From assembly GCA_016205125.1 (NCBI GenBank), contig JACQJE010000113.1, positions 1-11,282 on the forward strand: a stretch of DNA of 11,282 nucleotides, written 5' to 3'. Shown one piece after another: positions 5,748 to 11,282 of this stretch. Positions within the stretch are counted from its first letter, which is position 1, and each line of letters begins with the position of its first letter. The translations under genes were made by a program, and so were the position numbers. The stretch is from Deltaproteobacteria bacterium (GTDB lineage: Bacteria; Bdellovibrionota; O2-12-FULL-43-9; JACQJE01). The notes beneath the pieces are model-generated. The model was given only the letters and a program-made list of their open reading frames with translations, did no database searches and was not told the origin of the DNA.

Positions 5748-8555
5748 ATGGTTCTGCATCCACCAAGTGAAGAAAAAGTCGATCATGTTTACGATATGCG
5801 TCTCCTCAATCTCATTTTCGGGGTGAGCTGTATCGTGCTTCTCTTATCGTTCATCTGGCTGATTGCCGATGATTCGAACAGGAGCTGGAAGAGATACCAA
5901 GCCCAATTTGAGAGGATAGAGGTCGAGCGCCTGAAAAAGGAGATTGCGGAGAGTCAGGGGCGATTGGATAAAACCCAAATTGAAAAGCTTAAGGCGGAAC
6001 TTGTTGAAGCGAGTGCCGCTTTGGAAAGGGAGCACGCGGCCTATCAGAAAGCGGAAAAGGAGCTGGGTCAGGCACGGAAAAGAGAAAACAGGGCCCAAAG
6101 CCGGATGCAGACTTTGAAGTCCAGGTTTGATGCCAGAAAGTATCAGTATGAGTTGCTTCTGGAACACGATGAGAGAAAGGCGTCTCATTTCAAGTCTAAA
6201 TTAGATTCGTTAGAACGGAAATTGGACGAAGCGGCCCTCGCCTTTTTAGACGCCACTGAGGCGCGTAAATCAGCAGAAAAAAGGTCTGCCTCATTTAAAG
6301 CAAAGCATGATGAAATCAGGCAGAAAATCAGTGAAACAACCACTGCGATTGACCGCCTTGCGGAGCAGAAAAAAATGCTTGAACCGGGCTTCGTTAAGGC
6401 TTTCAGAAACTTTTCTCTGGTGAGCTTTATCAAACCGACACGTGAGATTAAGCAGATTGTTGTCTCAGATCTGGCAGACGATTACAACTTTGCCAAAGTA
6501 GAAAAGGTCGACCGCTGTATCTCTTGTCACGTTTCAATCGATAATGAAAAGTATGTGGACGCCCCGCAACCCTTTAAAGCGCATCCGAAACTTGGCATTT
6601 ATGTCGGGGAAGGGAGCTCCCATCCGAAAAATGAGTTTGGATGCACGACCTGTCACGCTGGCGTGGGACAGGCGCTCGATTTTGTCCGGGCGGCCCACAC
6701 CCCTGATTCACCTGAGCAGGCGAAAGAGTGGGAGAAAAAGCACCATTGGCACCGCATTGCCGAGTATCATTGGCAGTGGCCGATGCACTCTAAATCAAAT
6801 ATTCAGGCGTCCTGCTACAAATGTCACAGCTCGCAGGTAGATATTGTCTCTGCGGACCATCTTAATCTCGGCAAAGATCTGTTCAAGAATTACGGATGCC
6901 ACGGATGTCATAAGATGAGCGGTTTTGAGGCACTTCGAAAGGTAGGTCCCCCGCTCGATCACTTGAAAGGGAAGCTCGCGCGGGAATGGCTCTTCAAATG
7001 GATTGAGAATCCCATGAACTTTAACCCGCTGACGAAGATGCCTCGCTTCTTCCACTTGAGTAACACGGACTCTCCTGAAGATCATGCGAGAAGTACGGTG
7101 GAAATTCACTCGATCGTCTCTTACCTGATGACGATGTCAAAGAAATTCACTCCGCGGCATTCGGTGGCCGCACTCGGTTCTGTTCAGCGCGGAAAAGATC
7201 TCGTTCATTCGATCGGCTGCCTCGGCTGTCATTCTTTGGCGGTGGAGGGAAAGACGGCAAATGATTTTGCCCCGGATTTAGGCGGCATCGGTTCAAAGGT
7301 GGCGAAGGAGTGGCTTGTAGACTGGCTGTTGGAACCCCAGCATTACTTTCCGAAGTCAAGAATGCCGGGCCTTCGCCTTTCAGCGTCTGAAGCGGCTGAT
7401 ATTTCAGCATACCTCTTGTCGCTTCGCGTGAAAGAGTTTGAGAAACAGCAAATTCCGCTTCTGGATGAAAGTTTACTCCGGAATTTAGCGGCGGAACATC
7501 TTGATGGAACAATTTCAAAGGCGAAAGTGGAGCAGGCTCTTGCAGGAATGACAAAGGAGGATCGACTCTTCCTGGTTGGCCAAAAGAGCTTTATTCGGTA
7601 CGGCTGTTACGGCTGTCACGATATTGCGGGGTTCGAAGATGCCAAGCCGATTGGCACGGAATTTACAGAAGAGGGTTCCAAGCCCGTTGAACAGTTTGAT
7701 TTTGGAGCGCTTCCGATCGCACATACGAGAGAGGCGTTTTTTGCGCAGAAGCTTAAAGACCCGAGGAGCTTTGACTTCAAGCGTTATCGGAAACCCAAAG
7801 ACAAACTCCGGATGCCAAAATTCAACTTTAATGAGACGCAGATTTCAGCACTCACCACATTCCTGTCGAGTCTGACGAATGAAAAGGTAGCGGCATCGAA
7901 ATCGAGGAATCTTTCACCCGCGGATTTGCAAATTGAGCGGGGAAGGTTCCTTGTCAAGAACTACAACTGCATCGGCTGTCATGTGATCGAGGAGAAAGGG
8001 GGCCATATTAAGGCGTACTATGAGAATAGTGCGATGGCTCCCCCTGAACTCTGGCATGAAGGTTTTAAAGTGAAGCCCAATTGGCTTTTTGACTTCTTCT
8101 ACCATGTCAAGATGCTTCGACCCTGGCTAAAGGTGAGGATGCCGAGTTTCAATTTCACGGATGAAGAGGTCAATGATCTGGTCAAATATTTTGTGGCGCT
8201 CGATCATCAGCCCTTCCCCTTTGAAACAGAGAAACCCCGTCCTCTGACGCCCCAGCAGAAAGGAGAGGCAGTGCAGCTGTTCGAAATTTTGAAGTGTCAG
8301 CAGTGTCATCCGAGTGGTGCTGAAGCAGAAGGGGTGCAGGCCAGCTCGACGCTTGGGCCAAACCTTGCCATGGCAAGGGAGCGCCTCAGGAGAGCCTGGA
8401 TGATCGATTGGTTGAAAGACCCGCAGAAACTTCAGCCTGGTACGATGATGCCCGGATTCTTTGTGGAGGGGTCAACGCCGGTGCCTCATTTACTCAATGG
8501 CGATCCTCAACTTCAGATAGAGGCTCTGACCGATTATCTCCAGACCCTTCACTAG
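5748..8555 (+). CDS. Membrane-anchored coiled-coil octahaem cytochrome c of the bc complex
   Basis: A 935-residue c-type cytochrome and probable electron outlet of the complex. A signal-anchor helix (about 19-40) is followed by a Lys/Glu/Ala-rich region (about 46-211) with heptad character and no proline, read as a long coiled coil. Eight CxxCH haem sites begin at Cys257, 299, 356, 384, 491, 620, 741 and 850. The first three sit close together with surrounding His residues, suggesting bis-His haems. The last five each lie in a class I-like cytochrome c domain with a downstream (K/R/M)MP motif giving the sixth ligand: Met431, 539, 689, 798 and 901. The domains share a W-(x)-x-W/F...P pattern before that Met, pointing to tandem duplication. 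Residues 228-262, including IKPTREIKQIVV and VDRCISCH, resemble cytochromes I associate with bc operons of Planctomycetes-like bacteria (recollection, unverified). AAGGGA precedes the ATG. Haem attachment needs a Ccm-type system elsewhere in the genome. It is last in the operon, and its stop codon lies in a repeat. Confidence 0.93.
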   Translation: MVLHPPSEEKVDHVYDMRLLNLIFGVSCIVLLLSFIWLIADDSNRSWKRYQAQFERIEVERLKKEIAESQGRLDKTQIEKLKAELVEASAALEREHAAYQKAEKELGQARKRENRAQSRMQTLKSRFDARKYQYELLLEHDERKASHFKSKLDSLERKLDEAALAFLDATEARKSAEKRSASFKAKHDEIRQKISETTTAIDRLAEQKKMLEPGFVKAFRNFSLVSFIKPTREIKQIVVSDLADDYNFAKVEKVDRCISCHVSIDNEKYVDAPQPFKAHPKLGIYVGEGSSHPKNEFGCTTCHAGVGQALDFVRAAHTPDSPEQAKEWEKKHHWHRIAEYHWQWPMHSKSNIQASCYKCHSSQVDIVSADHLNLGKDLFKNYGCHGCHKMSGFEALRKVGPPLDHLKGKLAREWLFKWIENPMNFNPLTKMPRFFHLSNTDSPEDHARSTVEIHSIVSYLMTMSKKFTPRHSVAALGSVQRGKDLVHSIGCLGCHSLAVEGKTANDFAPDLGGIGSKVAKEWLVDWLLEPQHYFPKSRMPGLRLSASEAADISAYLLSLRVKEFEKQQIPLLDESLLRNLAAEHLDGTISKAKVEQALAGMTKEDRLFLVGQKSFIRYGCYGCHDIAGFEDAKPIGTEFTEEGSKPVEQFDFGALPIAHTREAFFAQKLKDPRSFDFKRYRKPKDKLRMPKFNFNETQISALTTFLSSLTNEKVAASKSRNLSPADLQIERGRFLVKNYNCIGCHVIEEKGGHIKAYYENSAMAPPELWHEGFKVKPNWLFDFFYHVKMLRPWLKVRMPSFNFTDEEVNDLVKYFVALDHQPFPFETEKPRPLTPQQKGEAVQLFEILKCQQCHPSGAEAEGVQASSTLGPNLAMARERLRRAWMIDWLKDPQKLQPGTMMPGFFVEGSTPVPHLLNGDPQLQIEALTDYLQTLH

Positions 8556-8750
8556 GCGTTTGTCGGAGAAATACCCAAAAGCCACTTAAAACGTTCGTTC
8601 CCCTCCCTTGATGGGAGGGGATAAAGGGGAGGGTGAAACATCGCAATAGGCGACTCAGAGTGCTTTTCCAGTTTTACACAACTTTACCCCTCACCCTACC
8701 CTCTCCCACAAGGGGAGAGGGTAAAATTGATTTCTCCGACAGATTCCTAG
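8552..8750 (+). repeat. Composite palindromic element: two inverted REP-like hairpins within inverted repeats
   Basis: The ends, 8552-8572 and 8730-8750, are inverted copies matching at 18 of 21 positions, including a perfect 12-bp core (8561-8572 and 8730-8741) and CTAGG/CCTAG at the outer ends. Inside are two GC-rich hairpins: 8600-8620 (8-bp arms, 5-base loop) and 8697-8723 (11-bp arms, 5-base loop). Each carries a CCCTC-rich flank, and the two are arranged head to head, so the left half is roughly the reverse complement of the right. This layout is that of a REP pair (BIME) or a small non-autonomous element. The stop codon of the octahaem gene (TAG 8553-8555) lies in the left inverted repeat. 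The hairpins may stop or protect the operon transcript, though no T-run follows either one. Confidence 0.7.
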
Positions 8751-8830
8751 CAATTGTGATGCCAGAAAGGGGTGGTCTCTCAATCTTGCAGCAAACCACA
8801 TCATTTTTTGGAGGGGGATGCTGTCATACA

Positions 8831-8859
8831 TTGACATTCATGTAGTTTTATGTAATACT
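8831..8859 (+). promoter_or_regulatory. Promoter of the toxin-antitoxin operon
   Basis: TTGACA (8831-8836) is followed after 17 bases by AATACT (8854-8859), preceded by TG at 8851-8852 as in an extended -10. It lies 25 bases before the antitoxin ATG, and its -10 lies inside the palindromic operator. Confidence 0.6.
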
Positions 8860-8868
8860 TATATTACA
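8851..8868. promoter_or_regulatory. Palindromic operator for antitoxin autorepression
   Basis: TGTAATA and TATTACA form a perfect 7-bp inverted repeat with a 4-base spacer, covering the -10 region. Ribbon-helix-helix antitoxins bind such palindromes in their own promoter, so repression by the antitoxin or the toxin-antitoxin complex is expected. Related half-sites (TGTAG at 8841-8845) lie just upstream. Confidence 0.65.
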
Positions 8869-8884
8869 TTTGGAGGTATTTACT

Positions 8885-9103
8885 ATGGCTGATGCAGTAT
8901 CGTTGCGCCTATCCGGCGAATTAATGAAAAAAGTCGATCGATTGGCTGAACTTCTCGATCGCCCCCGCTCTTATCTCATTCGGAAGGCTCTGGAGGCCTA
9001 CTTAGCGGAATATGCAGATTACCAAATTGCGCTCGATCGCCTTCGCGATAAAGACGACGCAATTATTGCTACCAGTGAGATGAGAAAGAAAGTTGGCCTC
9101 TAA
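8885..9103 (+). CDS. Antitoxin, RelB/CopG-like ribbon-helix-helix protein
   Basis: A 72-residue protein with a ribbon-helix-helix N-terminus: the strand VSLRL (residues 5-9) and two helices ending in PRSYLIRKALEAYL (about 27-40). An acidic, mixed C-terminus ending in EMRKKVGL typically wraps the toxin. The ATG at 8885 is used because GGAGG (8872-8876) sits eight bases upstream; an in-frame TTG at 8870 overlaps that site and is not plausible as a start. It would neutralise the RelE-like toxin of the overlapping downstream gene and, as a dimer, bind the palindrome in its promoter. Gene order (antitoxin first), size and overlap are typical of type II modules. Confidence 0.9.
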   Translation: MADAVSLRLSGELMKKVDRLAELLDRPRSYLIRKALEAYLAEYADYQIALDRLRDKDDAIIATSEMRKKVGL

Positions 9104-9350
9104 ACACGCAATTCTTTACAAAGCTTCCGTCAAGAACGACCTTCGAAAGCTCGATCGCTCTATTGCCAAAAGAATTCTTAATAAAATCGAAAGTGAGTTA
9201 TCGGAAAATCCGCATAAAGGAGAAGCCTTAAAGGGCGAGTTTGCTGGTTTGTTTAAATACCGGGTGGGAGACTATCGTGTCATTTTCACAATCGCTCCTG
9301 ATGGCATACTCATCTTGAGAATCAGTCATCGAAAAGAAAGTTATCGCTGA
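9093..9350 (+). CDS. Toxin, RelE/ParE superfamily (probable mRNA interferase)
   Basis: An 85-residue basic protein with the RelE fold pattern: two N-terminal helices (residues about 14-38), then strands LFKYRVGDYRVIFTI and ILILRISHRKESYR. The Arg in YRVGDYRVIF, the RISHRKE segment and the terminal Tyr-Arg correspond to the basic and aromatic residues RelE enzymes use to cut mRNA in the ribosomal A site. ParE-type gyrase poisons share the fold, but the HRKESY ending favours RelE. No ATG is available, so the start is taken as TTG 9093, overlapping the antitoxin end by 11 bases. Translation therefore probably depends on coupling to the antitoxin, keeping toxin output low. The frame is intact, so the module may be active. 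Confidence 0.88.
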   Translation: MASKHAILYKASVKNDLRKLDRSIAKRILNKIESELSENPHKGEALKGEFAGLFKYRVGDYRVIFTIAPDGILILRISHRKESYR

Positions 9351-9671
9351 GCATGCGCTTCGGTAGTGAGCATCATGTGACTCACCACACACTATAGGTA
9401 AAAAAAGCCCCGACAAAGTTCGTAAAGGAGAAAGTGCATCTTCTCTTGGATTTTGTAGGTACTACTTGTTGTTTTGGAGATAAGGACAGCTCTGATTTTG
9501 GAGAACTTCAGACCCAGTTTCGAGAGCCGAATGAGCAAAAGATGCAAATGACCCTCAGTTTTTCGTTTCATGAATGCAAAATTGTTCGCAGCGCTTGAAG
9601 AAGAAAGAGATTCATGCGCGAAGAGAAAAGATTCCGTGCTCTAATACCTTATCTTTAATTTCCGTTTCTGT
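9351..9671. other. Intergenic stretch without a convincing gene
   Basis: These 321 bases separate the toxin gene from the convergent minus-strand gene. The only coding candidate I see is a 54-codon plus-strand frame from GTG 9434 to TGA 9598, with AAAGGAG at 9424-9430. The spacing to the GTG is only three bases and the translation resembles nothing I know, so I do not call it. GTTTCTGTTCAGAAAC at 9664-9679 is a short perfect palindrome over the stop codon of the minus-strand gene; with no T-run on either strand it is not a convincing terminator. The stretch is AT-richer than its neighbours and may be decayed sequence. Confidence 0.5.
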
Positions 9672-10049
9672 TCAGAAACCTGCCAAATAACAAACGTGAA
9701 GAGGATTGCGCCTGCTTCGAGCGCCATTTTGTGAGTAAGCTAGGGACTCGGAACCGGCTACGCAATTGATCACCCGATATCCTTTCGCCAAAAACTTATT
9801 GACCTGCCCACTCACTTCTTTCTCTTCATGGGAGGAAGACGACGAAGGTAGTATTGGGTCCATCAGTACACGCTGGTTTCCGTCACATGAAAAAAACGCA
9901 CGAGCTTCATTACTATTTTCACCTTCAACAAATTTCAATACACAAAAACTTGCTATTGGAATCTCGTCCGCCGCGCAAAAAGAGCTGGCGGCCCCCATCA
10001 CTATGACCACAAAAACTGGTAAAGAAAGAATCGCCAAGAGCGTCTTCAT
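9672..10049 (-). CDS. Small exported four-cysteine protein of unknown function
   Basis: A 125-residue protein I do not recognise. It opens with a clear Sec signal peptide: a basic start (MK), a hydrophobic core over residues 4-20, then small residues up to a likely cleavage after Ala27. No lipobox precedes Cys25, so a lipoprotein is unlikely. The mature part, about 98 residues, has four cysteines (36, 55, 96, 120), which could form two disulfides in the periplasm, and a Ser/Glu-rich linker at about 69-79. The two cysteine-flanked halves, ASFCVLKF..RAFFSCDG and YRVINCVAG..HVCYLAG, look loosely alike. The start is secure: AGGAGG (complement of 10057-10062) lies seven bases before the ATG, and a candidate promoter lies upstream. 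It faces the toxin-antitoxin operon convergently and is downstream of, but not tightly linked to, the radical SAM gene. Confidence 0.75.
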   Translation of the reverse strand: MKTLLAILSLPVFVVIVMGAASSFCAADEIPIASFCVLKFVEGENSNEARAFFSCDGNQRVLMDPILPSSSSSHEEKEVSGQVNKFLAKGYRVINCVAGSESLAYSQNGARSRRNPLHVCYLAGF

Positions 10050-10094
10050 CGAAATCCCTCCTTTTCTCAGAAAGCCAGAAAATATTATGCGGTA

Positions 10095-10123
10095 CCGATA
10101 TCAGACGTGACGCGGGCTGTCAA
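10095..10123 (-). promoter_or_regulatory. Candidate promoter of the small exported protein gene
   Basis: On the minus strand TTGACA (complement of 10118-10123) is followed after 17 bases by TATCGG (complement of 10095-10100), with TG one base before it as in an extended -10. Transcription would begin about 40 bases before the start codon. The -35 and spacing are ideal, the -10 only half matched. Confidence 0.45.
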
Positions 10124-10228
10124 GATTTCATCAGCGGGCCTTATTCAGCCCCATTGATCTCTAATTTTGCTCATTTAGATGTCATCATCATCTTGGAAAA
10201 AAACTGTCAATTCCGAATGCGAACTAAA

Positions 10229-11077
10229 TTAGTTGTTGTGGTAGAGGACTTTGTTGAACCGCAACTTGAGGTCGTATCTTGCCAGGAGGCTCACGACCAT
10301 CTGATTCAGAGCATCACGATGCTCGGCACGTGCAGCGCCACGATACTCGGCCTGGACGTTTGCCGGCTCTTGCTCGACGATTGGAAAAAGGCGCTCCCGA
10401 ATGTAAGGCTTCAAATTCATGTGTTCGACGTATATGGAGCCCACATGCGCGTGCGCTAATTCACCAAAAAGTGAATCGAGCCCCTTTTCGTTGTACCGAA
10501 AATGCGGCAGCAGCGGTCCGACGAAGGCGTAGGTAGTTAAACCCTGCGCGTGGAGTTCGGCGAGAGTCTCGAATCTGCGACTCGCCAAGGGCGCGCGTAC
10601 CTCCAGAAAGCGGCTAATTTTATCGTCAGTGGTGGTAATCGTCATGCCAACTTCGGCCCGCGGCAGTCGCCGAAGGAGGTCGACGTCGCGCAGTACGAGC
10701 GGAGACTTTGTGAGAATACTGACCACACCAGGGTAAGGCGCGCGTGCAAACACCTCTAGGATTCCACGGGTGAGGCGGTACTTCGTTTCTGCACCCTGAT
10801 ACGGATCAGTAACCGAGCTCAGAAGAACGGATGGCGCCTTATCGGAGCGGCGGAGCCGGATCAGGTCCTGCTCGAATACCGAAACGGCATTCACTTTTGC
10901 ATAGATATAGTTGCCCCAGTTGTCGATACGTTCGTTCACGAAACGACCCATGAAGCTGGCATAACAATATAGGCAACCGAAGGCACAGCCGGTGTATGGG
11001 TTCACGACGTACTCGGCGTCTGGAAGCTTGGACTTGACCAGGATGGATTTGCATTCGATTTCCTTGATGGTCATCAT
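10229..11077 (-). CDS. Radical SAM protein, spore photoproduct lyase (SplB)-like family
   Basis: A 282-residue radical SAM enzyme. NPYTGC followed by AFGCLYCYA gives the CxxxCxxC motif (Cys31, 35, 38) that binds the [4Fe-4S] cluster used to cleave S-adenosylmethionine. Further family marks are SSVTDPYQGAE (about 88-97), the strand-loop VGMTITTTDD (about 143-152) and YAFVGPLLP (183-191). This pattern matches the SPL-like group (Rv2578c-type) found widely in non-sporulating bacteria. True spore photoproduct lyase repairs thymine dimers, but these relatives mostly have no proven substrate. No extra iron-sulfur cysteines are seen at the C-terminus, so the simple one-cluster type is likely. Two adjacent ATGs (11077 and 11074 on the minus strand) are possible starts; AAGG lies four and seven bases upstream respectively. 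The gene stands alone, ending 180 bases before the small exported protein gene. It looks GC-richer than the sequence around it, by eye. Confidence 0.88.
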   Translation of the reverse strand: MMTIKEIECKSILVKSKLPDAEYVVNPYTGCAFGCLYCYASFMGRFVNERIDNWGNYIYAKVNAVSVFEQDLIRLRRSDKAPSVLLSSVTDPYQGAETKYRLTRGILEVFARAPYPGVVSILTKSPLVLRDVDLLRRLPRAEVGMTITTTDDKISRFLEVRAPLASRRFETLAELHAQGLTTYAFVGPLLPHFRYNEKGLDSLFGELAHAHVGSIYVEHMNLKPYIRERLFPIVEQEPANVQAEYRGAARAEHRDALNQMVVSLLARYDLKLRFNKVLYHNN

Positions 11078-11202
11078 ATTGCCTTATTTATCCTAAAAAC
11101 GGCAGTTGAACCACTTTTTCTTCCAAAGTTTTGGCTTTAAATCAGATAGGGGCTGAGAGCAAAGGGGGTGCCTGAAGGGGCCTCTTCTTCAAAAACCATT
11201 GG

Positions 11203-11259
11203 GGAAAATTAGGGACACCAATTTAAAATGGTAAAAATGGTGTCTGTCCCTAATTTTCC
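11203..11259. repeat. Inverted repeat with 15-bp perfect arms (REP/transposase-type palindrome)
   Basis: GGAAAATTAGGGACA at 11203-11217 and its exact complement TGTCCCTAATTTTCC at 11245-11259 enclose a 27-base interior containing a further imperfect pair (CACCAATTT and AAATGGTG). Motifs of the form GGTGTCTGTCCCTAATTTT are, from memory, common next to Y1/REP-associated transposase genes, so such a gene may lie beyond the window edge. The rest of 11078-11282, upstream of the radical SAM gene, holds nothing else I can identify. Confidence 0.6.
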
Positions 11260-11282
11260 TAAATGAACCGGACAGCAGTGTA

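Noticed and set aside
8600..8620. Rho-independent terminator after the octahaem gene
   Set aside because: The hairpin is strong but no T-run follows; it is better explained as part of the REP-like element, though it may still slow polymerase.
8633..8845. 70-codon plus-strand frame between the octahaem gene and the antitoxin gene
   Set aside because: It runs through the palindromic element; its LPLTLPSPTRGEGK-type translation is the usual artefact of such CCCTCTCCC repeats, and it lacks a proper ribosome site.
9766..10110. 114-codon plus-strand frame opposite the small exported protein gene
   Set aside because: It is antisense to a gene with a signal peptide, strong ribosome site and promoter; it has none of these itself.
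1..11282. CRISPR array, tRNA or rRNA genes
   Set aside because: No regularly spaced direct repeats and no cloverleaf or rRNA signature were seen on either strand.

Overview
The window looks like a chromosomal segment from a diderm, respiring bacterium, probably an uncultivated lineage; the sequence alone does not fix the phylum. Its core is a quinol:cytochrome c oxidoreductase (bc-type complex III) operon of unusual build. There is also a flanking metabolic gene cluster, a small toxin-antitoxin module, palindromic repeats, and two minus-strand genes at the right end.

Left part (1-3030, plus strand): the 3' two-thirds of a YgfZ/GcvT-like folate-binding protein, an NAD(P)-dependent aldehyde dehydrogenase with an aromatic, basic C-terminal tail, and a membrane-anchored HEAT-repeat protein. 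Start and stop codons overlap at both junctions, so the three genes look translationally coupled in one transcript.

Centre (3031-8555, plus strand): a candidate promoter precedes four tightly spaced genes. They encode a Rieske [2Fe-2S] protein with a Tat motif, a b6-type cytochrome b with four haem-ligating histidines, an enlarged subunit-IV-like protein with about eight membrane helices, and a 935-residue membrane-anchored cytochrome c. That last protein has a long coiled coil and eight CxxCH haem sites. Together they would oxidise quinol in the membrane, pass one electron through the Rieske cluster to c haems, and recycle the other through the b haems. Local sequence (Phe at the position of the Rieske cluster Tyr, an APWY motif in place of PEWY) suggests a low-potential, perhaps menaquinol-using, enzyme; this is inference.

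Right part: a roughly 200-bp composite palindrome made of two inverted REP-like hairpins inside 21-bp imperfect inverted repeats starts at the stop codon of the octahaem gene (8552-8750). A type II toxin-antitoxin pair follows (RelB/CopG-like antitoxin, RelE-like toxin) with a palindromic operator on its own promoter. After about 320 bases without a convincing gene come two minus-strand genes: a small exported four-cysteine protein of unknown function with a strong ribosome binding site, and a radical SAM protein of the spore-photoproduct-lyase-like family. The window ends in another inverted repeat (11203-11259) of the kind often associated with REP/Y1-type transposases.
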